Shown here piece after piece: positions 10,201-16,758 of a stretch of DNA of 33,849 nucleotides. How positions within the stretch are numbered: position 1 is the first letter of the stretch; the number at the start of each line of letters is the position of its first letter. The position numbers and the translations under genes were made by a program. The notes under the pieces were generated by a model. That model did no database searches, was not told where the DNA came from, and saw only the letters and a list, made by a program, of their open reading frames with translations. Source of the stretch: a virus; the IMG/VR virus record IMGVR_UViG_3300042691_013622, positions 1 through 33,849 of that record, one strand, 5' to 3'.

Positions 10201-11171
10201 GATGCTGTATATGATTCTATTTCACCTAATCTACTACTTGCTGATGCTGTAAATGTATTTAAAGATGCCGTTACAATTGATATTGTTACATCTTTTGAAT
10301 TTTGCGATGCAGTCCATGCATTTATATCCGCAACATGTCCATTTAGGGATGAAGTAAACGTATTATAAGATGATGTTATATTTGATATAATTACATCTTT
10401 TGAATTTTGCGATGCAGTCCATGCATTTATATCCGCAACATGTCCATTTAGGGATGCAGTTGTTAAGTTAATACTTGCAGTTGATTCTTCTAATCTTGTT
10501 AATCTATTATTTTGATTAGTGTTTGTGGTTTCATTTGAAGCAGTGTATGCATTCAAAGAACTTAATATTCCAACAACTTGTGCTGAACCTGAAAAAACTC
10601 CACCATATATGTTTGCAGATATAGAACCATTTGATATAATAATATCCACATTTGCACTATCAGATGATGCAGATACTATGTTTGAACTTATTCCTGCTAA
10701 TCCTGTAAAATTTACTTGAGATGAACCTGAAACTAAACCAGTAGGTAATGCGCTAATTATTTGACTTGATCCAGAAACTACTCCGTTTGTTGCTGCAATC
10801 GCACCTGATATAGATGTTGCATATACATTAGACCAATATGCATCAGTTGAACCAATATTTCTACTACCCTGTGGTATTAAATTAGTTGTAAATACACCCA
10901 AAGATTGGATTGTATCACCTGCTGCACCATCACCCAAAATAATATTACCATCAATTCTGACATTATTTGTAAAATATGCGTTTGATGCAGTTATATTTCC
11001 TGTCAATGCTATATCACCAACAACAGGTGCGTTAAGTGGTAATAAATTATATTTCGTAGAACCACTTCCAAATTGAATAGAACCACTACCTAAATGTAAA
11101 TACAATTCGGCTTCGACTAGTGAGGGACTTGCGTTTGATGAACCTTTTCTTAATGTAAATATAGCTGCCAT
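7203..11171 (-). CDS. Long repetitive tail fibre with C-terminal S74 self-cleaving chaperone (paralogue)
   Basis: 1322 aa, built like the 1420-aa fibre downstream. The N-terminal anchoring segment has a K-G-S start and then SLVEAELYLHLG. The shaft is long and made of recurring TASLN / HVADINAW / RLEESTAS units and VSGSSQV linkers, with two copies of an ILELN...YVKD module. A C-terminal S74 domain starts near residue 1227 with SSDERLKENI and contains GVIAQEVQSVLPEVV. S74 domains fold the trimer and are released autocatalytically. The shaft contains a 42-bp tandem repeat (9538-9654) and an exact 66-bp direct repeat (10286-10351, 10391-10456), so its length could change by recombination. No SD is seen. 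Confidence 0.85.
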   Translation of the reverse strand: MAAIFTLRKGSSNASPSLVEAELYLHLGSGSIQFGSGSTKYNLLPLNAPVVGDIALTGNITASNAYFTNNVRIDGNIILGDGAAGDTIQSLGVFTTNLIPQGSRNIGSTDAYWSNVYATSISGAIAATNGVVSGSSQIISALPTGLVSGSSQVNFTGLAGISSNIVSASSDSANVDIIISNGSISANIYGGVFSGSAQVVGILSSLNAYTASNETTNTNQNNRLTRLEESTASINLTTASLNGHVADINAWTASQNSKDVIISNITSSYNTFTSSLNGHVADINAWTASQNSKDVTISIVTASLNTFTASASSRLGEIESYTASLKTAIDVSGQNVTIQGNLTVAGTTTAVNSTTIQLGDNILELNGNAAANGGLYVKDPTAPNVATGSIIWDSTLDYWKAGVKDAESKVLLAGGDSVVSSSAQVVGILQSLNTFSASQEGKDSTLQTYTASVNTKFSTIEIVTASLNNATASLYSYTASLNNRLNRIEESTASLNEFSASQEGKDSTLQTYTASVDTKFSTLQTYTASVDTKFSTLQTYTASVDSTIARLKESTASLNLYTASNDTTNTNQNNRLSRLEESTASLNTFSASINGHVADINLYTSSINGHIADINAWTGSQKQKDTTLESVTASLNLQTASFNTWTGSVFQPFSTSVDTRLDSLEYTVTILSPGGLEASLLSINSATQSLQAFSQSIHQYTASLNDTIARLKESTASINLTTASLNGHVADINVWSGSAKTSITNLETKATTLQTYTASVNGHITDINAYTSSNDTTNTNQNNRLNRIEESTSSLNSYTASLKTAIGLSGTDVTINGNLSVLGTTTQINSTQVNIGENILELNYGGSAATAGIYVKDATAASTVSGSLLWDATNDIWIAGKKDSEAKVLTDGMGVISGSGQLGSYETTGRGIVSGSSQVNFTGLSGISNNIISASTDSNNIDFTITGGSITADLKGGVVSGSSQVSYLGLSNIPAGIVSGSSQINFTQLSGISNGIVSGSSQIIPLLPIGTVSGSSQVIGILSSLNSFTSSLDATYATEAEVAAGYEAKGRGIVSGSSQVNFTQLSGISNGIVSSSSQITPLLPTGVVSGSSQVSYIGLSNIPSGIVSGAAQVTPLLPTGVVSGSSQVYSGVSGDITIASNGVATIGANAVVLGTDTSGNYVATIAGTTNQITVAGSGTETAAITLSTPQDIHTSATPQFASLGIGTAASGVSGEIRATGDIVAYYSSDERLKENINPIQNALEKVESISGNTYDWKEGFETIHSHKGHDLGVIAQEVQSVLPEVVTERETGYLAVDYVKLVPVLIEAIKELSARVKELESK
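9538..9654 (-). repeat. 42-bp tandem repeat, about 2.8 copies, in a fibre shaft
   Basis: Copies start at 9538, 9580 and 9622. The first two are identical over 42 bp and the third matches for 33 bp. Each unit encodes 14 residues (STLQTYTASVDTKF), two heptads, so the frame and coiled-coil register survive gain or loss of a unit. Confidence 0.9.
10286..10351 (-). repeat. 66-bp exact direct repeat, copy A
   Basis: The 66 bp are identical to 10391-10456. The offset is 105 bp, which is 35 codons, so recombination between the copies would stay in frame. The copies encode the HVADINAWTASQNS-type shaft unit of the 1322-aa fibre. Confidence 0.88.
10391..10456 (-). repeat. 66-bp exact direct repeat, copy B
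   Basis: Second copy of the repeat at 10286-10351, in the same orientation and reading frame of the 1322-aa fibre. Confidence 0.88.
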
Positions 11172-11191
11172 CTAATATTATTTCTGTTTTG

Positions 11192-11200
11192 TATAAATAT
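11192..11200 (-). promoter_or_regulatory. Candidate promoter for the 1322-aa fibre
   Basis: Sense strand ATATTTATA in the 31-nt gap between the 173-aa and 1322-aa genes, 20 nt before the ATG at 11171. Confidence 0.45.
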
Positions 11201-11202
11201 CG

Positions 11203-11724
11203 TTAATAATTAAAATCAAAATCAATTAATCCATTGACTGCAAATTGTAAGAAAAAGTCTGCTATTGAATTATCTAATAAAACATTTCCATCAATTTCAT
11301 TTATTAATGCAGTCTGAGCATTAAATACAATACTAACATTTAAATTTGTTAAACCACTACCATCTCCAACAAAAGCGTTTGCAGTTGCAGTACCTGAAAA
11401 TAATGCATTTGAACCTGTTATATCACCAACTACATCTATATCACCATTACCAACGATATCCGATGTTACATATAATCCACCTTGAATATTGGCATCATTA
11501 TTGACTACCAATTCACCAAATGAACCAGTCTGTGTGATTGAAATTGAACCCGTAGTTATAGTATCGGTTACTACTAAAGATTGAATAGACTCAATCGAAC
11601 CTGAACGTTTTAAGTATACCTTACCATCGTAGGTATTTACTGCAATTTCTCCTAAATTAAGTGAACCCGTATCTGGTACCTTTCCTGGTAACGCAGAACG
11701 TTTCAGTACGATTGTTTGTGACAT
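11203..11724 (-). CDS. Short fibre-type structural protein
   Basis: 173 aa. It starts with the same anchoring pattern as its neighbours (VLKRSALPG ... LNLGEIAVNTYDGKVYLKR), which is common in phage fibre N-termini. A beta-rich stretch follows with short G-S-I / NNDANIQGGLYV type repeats and GDGSGLTNLN, a motif often seen in phage fibre stalks. The tail is hydrophobic and acidic and ends FDFNY. It lacks the long shaft and S74 domain, so it may be an adaptor or a stub to which longer fibres attach. It has its own transcription unit start: a terminator and a promoter candidate lie directly upstream. Confidence 0.7.
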   Translation of the reverse strand: MSQTIVLKRSALPGKVPDTGSLNLGEIAVNTYDGKVYLKRSGSIESIQSLVVTDTITTGSISITQTGSFGELVVNNDANIQGGLYVTSDIVGNGDIDVVGDITGSNALFSGTATANAFVGDGSGLTNLNVSIVFNAQTALINEIDGNVLLDNSIADFFLQFAVNGLIDFDFNY

Positions 11725-11761
11725 ATTTAGTCTATTCTTCTATGATTATATAACAACAAAG

Positions 11762-11775
11762 GTAGTATATACTAC
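11762..11775. promoter_or_regulatory. Perfect 14-bp palindrome, possible operator
   Basis: GTAGTATATACTAC equals its own reverse complement. It lies just downstream of the promoter candidate 11779-11788 in the leader of the 173-aa fibre gene, where a dimeric repressor could block transcription. No regulator is encoded in this window. Confidence 0.3.
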
Positions 11776-11778
11776 TTC

Positions 11779-11788
11779 AATAAATATA
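11779..11788 (-). promoter_or_regulatory. Candidate promoter for the 173-aa fibre gene
   Basis: Sense strand TATATTTATT, one base off the shared motif, 54 nt before the ATG at 11724. It directly follows the terminator at 11796-11823, as expected for the start of a new transcription unit. Confidence 0.5.
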
Positions 11789-11795
11789 CTTTATT

Positions 11796-11823
11796 AAAAT
11801 AAAAAACCCTTCCGAAGAAGGGT
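11796..11823 (-). terminator. Rho-independent terminator with UUCG tetraloop
   Basis: On the minus strand a perfect 7-bp stem (ACCCTTC / GAAGGGT, 11823-11806) closes a TTCG loop and is followed by a run of Ts. The C(UUCG)G tetraloop is an exceptionally stable RNA cap. It lies 23 nt past the stop of the 658-aa fibre gene. Confidence 0.9.
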
Positions 11824-11846
11824 CTTTAATTATTTATTTAATTTTA

Positions 11847-13823
11847 TTAGAATGTACCACCATCTATAACATTACTCATTACAAAATTCGTACCATCCCA
11901 TTGTGCAATATCTCCTGAAGTTGTTGGAGCTGCGATAAAATCAATATTACCAATTGTACTTCTAAATGCCAATCTTTTTGATGAACCAAATCCAGGAACA
12001 TTAACCGATGCGGTTACTGCCGATGCTGAAATTGGTATATTTGCTGTCCATGCATTAGGTGTAGAATCGTATGTAAATGTTGCACCTGCTCCCAAAACTT
12101 CAATTCCGGCACCATTTGCAGTTGCTGCGTTTGTTGAACCACTTGCTAATGATATTAATTTATCTTCTACTACTAATTGAGAAGTGTTTAAAGTAACGGT
12201 ATTACCTTGTACTACTAAATCTCCACCAACTACTACATCTCCAGTTGTTGTTACTTTTGCAAATGTTACTTGATTACCTGTTCCAACACCTTGTATTGTA
12301 CCGGTTCCTTCCAATACATCCAATCTACTATCTACTGATGAACTAAATGATGTTCCAAATGAAGAAGTGAATGATTCAATATTTGTTAATCTACTATTTT
12401 GTGCAGTATTGGTTGTATTATTAGATGCAGTATATGCATTGATATCTAAAATATGACCCTTTACAGATGCTGACCAAGTATTGATATCAGAAATATGACC
12501 TAATGTAGATGAAGTGAATGCATTTACAGATGCGGTTGCTGCAGCTAATTGGTCAACTCTAGTAGAAAGTGCACCACCGCCACCGATTGATGATTCTATT
12601 GCATCTAATCTACTATCAACTGATGTAGATAATGCTAATTCTCTTGCATCGGATGATGAAATTGAAGTTGCAATTGAAGAACTGAAAGTTGAATATCCGG
12701 TTGTATCTGAAATTGTAATTTGAGATGATCCCGAAACTACATCACCTTTTAAGTTTGCAGATATACTACCACCTGTGATAATCATATCAACATTTGCCGT
12801 ATCGGAAGATGCTGAAATAATATTAGCAGATATTCCACTTAATCCAGTAAAGTTAATTTGAGAAGAACCCGATACAACACCATCACTTCCTGCTAAAAGA
12901 ACTTTTATTTCAGAACCTTTAACACCTGCTTTCCAATAATCATTTGTTGAATCCCAAATAAATGAACCCGTTGCGGTGCTTGGTGCAGTTGGGTCTTTTA
13001 CCCATAATCCACCATTTGCCGCACCACTTCCATTCAATTCTAAAATATTATCTCCTAATTGAATTGTAGTTGAATCAACAACGGTTTGTGTTCCTTGAAC
13101 TGTCAAGTTACCAGGAATAGTTACATTACCACTAAAAGTTATATTTGCACCACTTGCAGTGAATGCCTGTTTTAATGATGCTGTATAAGAATTTATATCC
13201 GCAATATGACCGTTTACACTTTGAGTAAATACATTCACCGAAGCGGTTGCTGCGGCTAATTGATTTATTCTTGTAGTTTGTAAATTATTTGTCGTATCAT
13301 TAGATGCAGTATAAGAATTTATATCTGCAATATGTCCGTTTACACTTGCAGATGTAGATTCTAAATTATTTAATCTAATATTAGCACTTGCAGTGAATGC
13401 ATTTAATTGTGTTACTGAACTACCAATATCACCTCCACCACCTAAAGATGCTTCAACCGAATCCAATCTACTATCTACCGATGCGGAGAATACAGAAATG
13501 TTACCTACTAAATTTGGAATATCATTACTACCTTCCCCCAATAAATAAAGGGTAGAACTACCACTTGCATAGTAAGGAACACCTTTAAGCATCCCATTGT
13601 ATGTACCTGCAGAAAATGTATTCGGTGCATTATTACCTATAAGGAATCTATTTACCGCTTGTACTTGTCCATTTTCAGGAACTGCAAATACAATTGATGA
13701 ACCATTATTTACTGTCAGATTACTTGAACCCGATGCAATTACTATCTCACCTTTTGATAGTGAGGCGGTCACTGCTGATAGTGCTTCTAAACTACCACGT
13801 CTGTGTTTAATTATTTGTGCCAT
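11847..13823 (-). CDS. Repetitive tail fibre without S74 domain
   Basis: 658 aa. The N-terminus (IIKHRRGSLEAL ... LSKGEIVIASG) has the anchoring pattern shared with the other fibres. The shaft repeats FSASVDSRLDS, INSYTASNDTTNN and LAAATASVN. It also contains the GNLTVQGTQTVVDST / ILELNGSGAANGG / WVKDPTAPS module found in the 1322-aa fibre, and the ANIISASSDT.NVDMII module found in the 1420-aa fibre. It ends without an S74 chaperone (QWDGTNFVMSNVIDGGTF), so it is either a proximal fibre section or a shorter paralogue. A weak GGAG lies 12 nt before the ATG. Transcription probably starts at 13861-13870 and ends at the UUCG terminator. Confidence 0.8.
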   Translation of the reverse strand: MAQIIKHRRGSLEALSAVTASLSKGEIVIASGSSNLTVNNGSSIVFAVPENGQVQAVNRFLIGNNAPNTFSAGTYNGMLKGVPYYASGSSTLYLLGEGSNDIPNLVGNISVFSASVDSRLDSVEASLGGGGDIGSSVTQLNAFTASANIRLNNLESTSASVNGHIADINSYTASNDTTNNLQTTRINQLAAATASVNVFTQSVNGHIADINSYTASLKQAFTASGANITFSGNVTIPGNLTVQGTQTVVDSTTIQLGDNILELNGSGAANGGLWVKDPTAPSTATGSFIWDSTNDYWKAGVKGSEIKVLLAGSDGVVSGSSQINFTGLSGISANIISASSDTANVDMIITGGSISANLKGDVVSGSSQITISDTTGYSTFSSSIATSISSSDARELALSTSVDSRLDAIESSIGGGGALSTRVDQLAAATASVNAFTSSTLGHISDINTWSASVKGHILDINAYTASNNTTNTAQNSRLTNIESFTSSFGTSFSSSVDSRLDVLEGTGTIQGVGTGNQVTFAKVTTTGDVVVGGDLVVQGNTVTLNTSQLVVEDKLISLASGSTNAATANGAGIEVLGAGATFTYDSTPNAWTANIPISASAVTASVNVPGFGSSKRLAFRSTIGNIDFIAAPTTSGDIAQWDGTNFVMSNVIDGGTF

Positions 13824-13860
13824 TATATAGTTATTCTCCGTTGATTATAGTTATTCAATC

Positions 13861-13870
13861 TATAAATATA
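13861..13870 (-). promoter_or_regulatory. Candidate promoter for the 658-aa fibre
   Basis: Sense strand TATATTTATA, an exact copy of the shared motif, 37 nt before the ATG at 13823 and just after the stop of the 147-aa gene. Confidence 0.5.
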
Positions 13871-13883
13871 AATTTTTTTTCGT

Positions 13884-14327
13884 TTACCATTCTCCCTGGT
13901 CTATTATATTTGATTGTGAACTGCCACTAACATATGGGTCAGATGGTGGAACACTTCCTGTAACTAAATAAATTTGTCCAGGAACCACCGTATCGTTTTC
14001 TCCATCTACACTTCCTGTTAATCCGGTTGCATCTACAACTGCCATTGCACCACTTACAATTAGTGAATAACCATCTGCGTTTTGTGTTGTTATAGTAAGA
14101 TTTTTTATAATAGAACCATCCAATTGAGATGATCCTGATATTACTCCATCTGGTAATACTGCTGCTACATTATTTGTTACTATTTGAACAATAGATGCAG
14201 AAAATGTTGTTTCTATCGATTGAGATACTATATTGTTTACAGATGATGTAAAATCCGTTCCTACGATTGCCGCAGTTGATAAAGCTGATGAGCTTTCTAT
14301 TTGTTTTAATCTTATTAAGTTTGCCAT
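13884..14327 (-). CDS. Small fibre/baseplate-associated structural protein
   Basis: 147 aa, low in charge and rich in Ser, Thr, Val and Ala. It contains DGVISGSSQLDG, matching the VSGSSQ linkers of the long fibres, and opens with a basic MANLIRLKQIESS stretch like other fibre N-termini. Its ATG directly abuts the stop of the upstream 169-aa gene (no gap), which suggests coupled translation. A structural role with the fibres is inferred from composition and neighbours; no specific family was recognised. Confidence 0.6.
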   Translation of the reverse strand: MANLIRLKQIESSSALSTAAIVGTDFTSSVNNIVSQSIETTFSASIVQIVTNNVAAVLPDGVISGSSQLDGSIIKNLTITTQNADGYSLIVSGAMAVVDATGLTGSVDGENDTVVPGQIYLVTGSVPPSDPYVSGSSQSNIIDQGEW

Positions 14328-14837
14328 TTATTTAAATTTTCCTATAACATAAATATCATTCACAGTTACGGAATCATAATCTATGTAATTATCTAATAAA
14401 GTTATAACTACATTATTTCCAATCTCTTTAATAGTATAATGTCCTGGTAAATGTAATCCATAAACCAAAATTTCAAAATTTTCAGGAGATGCTCCTTCGG
14501 TTCCATAATCTAAAGATACATTGTTTATTGTAAGTGTTCCGAATCCTGTATTATCAAACGAATCTATGGTTCGTCTAACAGTTCTACCACTAAATTGTAA
14601 AACTTCATTATAAAACTCTTGTATTTTATTTTTATTATTTACTAATTTAGTTGAATTTGGATTTGGTTTAGTATGCGATTCATATGAAGATGTTGTTGGT
14701 AATTCTACATTTAATAAACTACCCGTTAAATCGATATTCAATGTGGCATCACTTAATGAACCGGATAGGTTATTAAAGTTTATTTTAGGAATAATCCTAT
14801 TTAACTTTCTTGCATTTGAATTAAATTGATTAAGCAT
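14328..14837 (-). CDS. Unknown virion-associated protein
   Basis: 169 aa from the ATG at 14837. A TTG start at 14846 would add three residues, but the ATG overlaps the upstream stop as ATGCTTAA, a typical coupling arrangement. An AGGAG lies 12 nt before the ATG, but it is part of the upstream coding sequence. The protein is predicted to be mostly beta, with a basic N-terminus, IDLTGSLLNVELP near the middle of the first half, and a C-terminal domain with repeated V-T-I-N turns. No family was recognised. Its place between the gp15-like gene and the fibres suggests a tail or baseplate component. Confidence 0.6.
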   Translation of the reverse strand: MLNQFNSNARKLNRIIPKINFNNLSGSLSDATLNIDLTGSLLNVELPTTSSYESHTKPNPNSTKLVNNKNKIQEFYNEVLQFSGRTVRRTIDSFDNTGFGTLTINNVSLDYGTEGASPENFEILVYGLHLPGHYTIKEIGNNVVITLLDNYIDYDSVTVNDIYVIGKFK

Positions 14838-15159
14838 ATTGTTCAATATCTCCTGTTACTTCAATATAATCATCATTATCTAATGTATATTCAAATCTAT
14901 CTTTTATAAATTTTATTATCAACCCATTTGGTCCTTCTTCAACTATATAATCATTTGCTGATATAAAAAGTGTATTAATAATTACTCTTAATCTATCTTG
15001 TGTTGTTCTATATTCTACTTCTCTTAAGATATCTACAAATCTCCAACCCTTAGCTTCCCATATAGAATAAATTGGGTGTTCTAAATCTTTTGGTGTAAGT
15101 TCAGGATCACCCAACTTTCTACTTATTTTTTGAGTTATATCTAAAAGACTTCTTTTCAT
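14830..15159 (-). CDS. Small unknown tail/neck-region protein
   Basis: 109 aa with a basic helical N-terminal half (MKRSLLDITQKISRKLGDPE) and a beta-hairpin-rich C-terminal half that ends DDYIEVTGDIEQYA. Its ATG overlaps the stop of the gp15-like gene by one base (TAATG), so the two are probably translationally coupled and made in related amounts. That supports a role in tail completion or connection, but no family was recognised. Confidence 0.6.
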   Translation of the reverse strand: MKRSLLDITQKISRKLGDPELTPKDLEHPIYSIWEAKGWRFVDILREVEYRTTQDRLRVIINTLFISANDYIVEEGPNGLIIKFIKDRFEYTLDNDDYIEVTGDIEQYA

Positions 15160-16280
15160 TATAAATCTATAAATTTACCAGATATTGTAATTTCATCATT
15201 ACTATCAACCGGCCAACCTAAATTGGCTTCATTAAAATTTATAGTAAGCGAATTAGATGTCATTGATACACCAAAATGTGTAGTTGGATAATATCTTGTA
15301 CTATTAATATATAATTTTAAATCATAAGTATCATCACCAATACTTATACCACTCGTAACAACAGATGTTAGAGCTGCTGGTGTTTTTATACATTTAATTC
15401 CTGTAAATGTTATTGTATTATTTGTAACAGGATTTTGTGATTTTGTATTATTAATAGATAAAAAATCAATAAGGTCTTTATTATCGTAATATGGTGATGG
15501 TGTAGTAAGAAATCCTTCTAATCTACCACTACCACTAGTTAAATCAACTTCAGTTGCGATAACAACTCTTTTTGTTGATAAAGATTTTTTAGTAGTCAAT
15601 TCACCATCAAATTTCTCTGGTAACAAATATGCCTTAACATTTAATGAAAATTCTACTCTATTTATTCTTTCCGTTCCCTCACCTACTTCGTTTATAACAT
15701 TAAATTCACCAACAGATGTTCTAAATTTATATTTATCTTTATCTCCCCAATATGTAGATGTGAAATTAAGGTGTTCAATTACTTCATTTAATTGTTCCGT
15801 ATAGGATGTCCAACACATACAATCGTAATTTACCTCAACGTAATCTGGCATTGTTATTCTATAAATTTCTTGCTTTGGTTTAACTCCACCACCCAATGCT
15901 GTAAATCGGTCATAACGATTATCTTTTGACCATTTTGTTATTGCCGGATAAGAAACATGTCTATTTGGCATTTGCATTGTTTCATCCTTTACAATAGATG
16001 TTCTACGAAGCATCATTAATGGTAATTGTATTTTACCTTTATTATCTCTAAAAACGCCTTGTCGTCTTGCCCCGTTCCACCTTTCAGAATTACCATAGAT
16101 TACAGGTATTTTTACTGCTACTCCTTTTCCATCTTTTAGTGTTGGTAATACGGTATCTTCCAAATAAGATATCATAGCATAGTCTATATCAAAGAGAGTT
16201 ACACTTCTTTTTAAGTCTGCTTTTGTAGATTTTATTTCGGTTCCCCTATTAAGGTCGGGTCTTAATGGATTTACTGACAT
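15159..16280 (-). CDS. gp15: Tail sheath terminator / stabiliser, gp15-like, with extra C-terminal domain
   Basis: 373 aa. The first about 240 residues fit the T4 gp15 pattern: DIDYAMISYLEDTVLPTL, then KIPVIYGNSERWNGAR, then a mixed beta domain with DYVEVNYDCMCWTSYTEQ. gp15 caps the tail tube and sheath and joins tail to head. T4 gp15 is about 270 aa. Here about 110 more residues form a beta-sandwich-like C-terminal domain (TFTGIKCIKTPAAL ... DDTYDLKLYINSTRYYPTTH ... ITISGKFIDL), possibly a surface Ig-like decoration. The gene follows the gp14-like gene by 6 nt. The call rests on the N-terminal pattern and the gene order 13-14-15. Confidence 0.65.
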   Translation of the reverse strand: MSVNPLRPDLNRGTEIKSTKADLKRSVTLFDIDYAMISYLEDTVLPTLKDGKGVAVKIPVIYGNSERWNGARRQGVFRDNKGKIQLPLMMLRRTSIVKDETMQMPNRHVSYPAITKWSKDNRYDRFTALGGGVKPKQEIYRITMPDYVEVNYDCMCWTSYTEQLNEVIEHLNFTSTYWGDKDKYKFRTSVGEFNVINEVGEGTERINRVEFSLNVKAYLLPEKFDGELTTKKSLSTKRVVIATEVDLTSGSGRLEGFLTTPSPYYDNKDLIDFLSINNTKSQNPVTNNTITFTGIKCIKTPAALTSVVTSGISIGDDTYDLKLYINSTRYYPTTHFGVSMTSNSLTINFNEANLGWPVDSNDEITISGKFIDL

Positions 16281-16286
16281 TTATTG

Positions 16287-16757
16287 CTAATTTATTCTTT
16301 CTTCTATATTAAGATTTGATTTTGAAACCATAAAAGTAGAACACACTATGCTCCAATTTCTTCTTTCAGAATCATCTCCCGGTAATCCACCAACAAATTG
16401 AATTTCATTGGTATTATCTATTTCAAAATATGAATCATTAAAATAAATAACATCACCAATTTCAGGATACGCATTCGCATCTCTACAATGCTCTCTATCA
16501 AAACGAAATTCTATATTTTGATTTGTTTCTGGACCAAAACCTTCATATGATATGGTTTCTGGTTCTTTATTAATTAAACAATACAATTGAACACCTCTGT
16601 GCCAAGTTTTGTTCATTGCTTCTCCATAAATGTTTACTTTTGTTTCATTTAAATTTATTTTATATAAAACACAAGTATTTTGAACTACGGTTTCTATCAG
16701 TTCTCTTGCAACATTTCTAAAAAAATCTACATCTCTTCCTACTAAAAACTTTGGCAT
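16287..16757 (-). CDS. gp14: Neck protein, gp14-like
   Basis: 156 aa. The N-terminal helix DFFRNVARELIETVVQNTCV followed by LYKINLNETKVNIYGEA is typical of gp14-type head-completion (neck) proteins of marine T4-like phages. The middle is beta-rich, with FRFDREHCRDANAYPEIGDV and IYFNDSYFEI. gp14 and gp13 close the filled head and make the tail attachment site. T4 gp14 is longer (about 256 aa), but shorter versions are known. It starts one base after the gp13-like gene, so the two genes are coupled. Confidence 0.7.
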   Translation of the reverse strand: MPKFLVGRDVDFFRNVARELIETVVQNTCVLYKINLNETKVNIYGEAMNKTWHRGVQLYCLINKEPETISYEGFGPETNQNIEFRFDREHCRDANAYPEIGDVIYFNDSYFEIDNTNEIQFVGGLPGDDSERRNWSIVCSTFMVSKSNLNIEERIN

Positions 16758-16758
16758 A

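Noticed and set aside
9200-10500. CRISPR-like regularly spaced repeats
   Set aside because: The repeats are in frame inside a fibre gene, encode heptads and have degenerate copies rather than unique spacers of fixed length.
1-13823. Diversity-generating retroelement acting on the adhesins
   Set aside because: No reverse transcriptase gene and no template/variable repeat pair were seen in the window, although one could lie outside it.
14838-14846. TTG start adding three residues to the 169-aa protein
   Set aside because: The ATG at 14837 overlaps the upstream stop in the usual coupling arrangement and is the better start.
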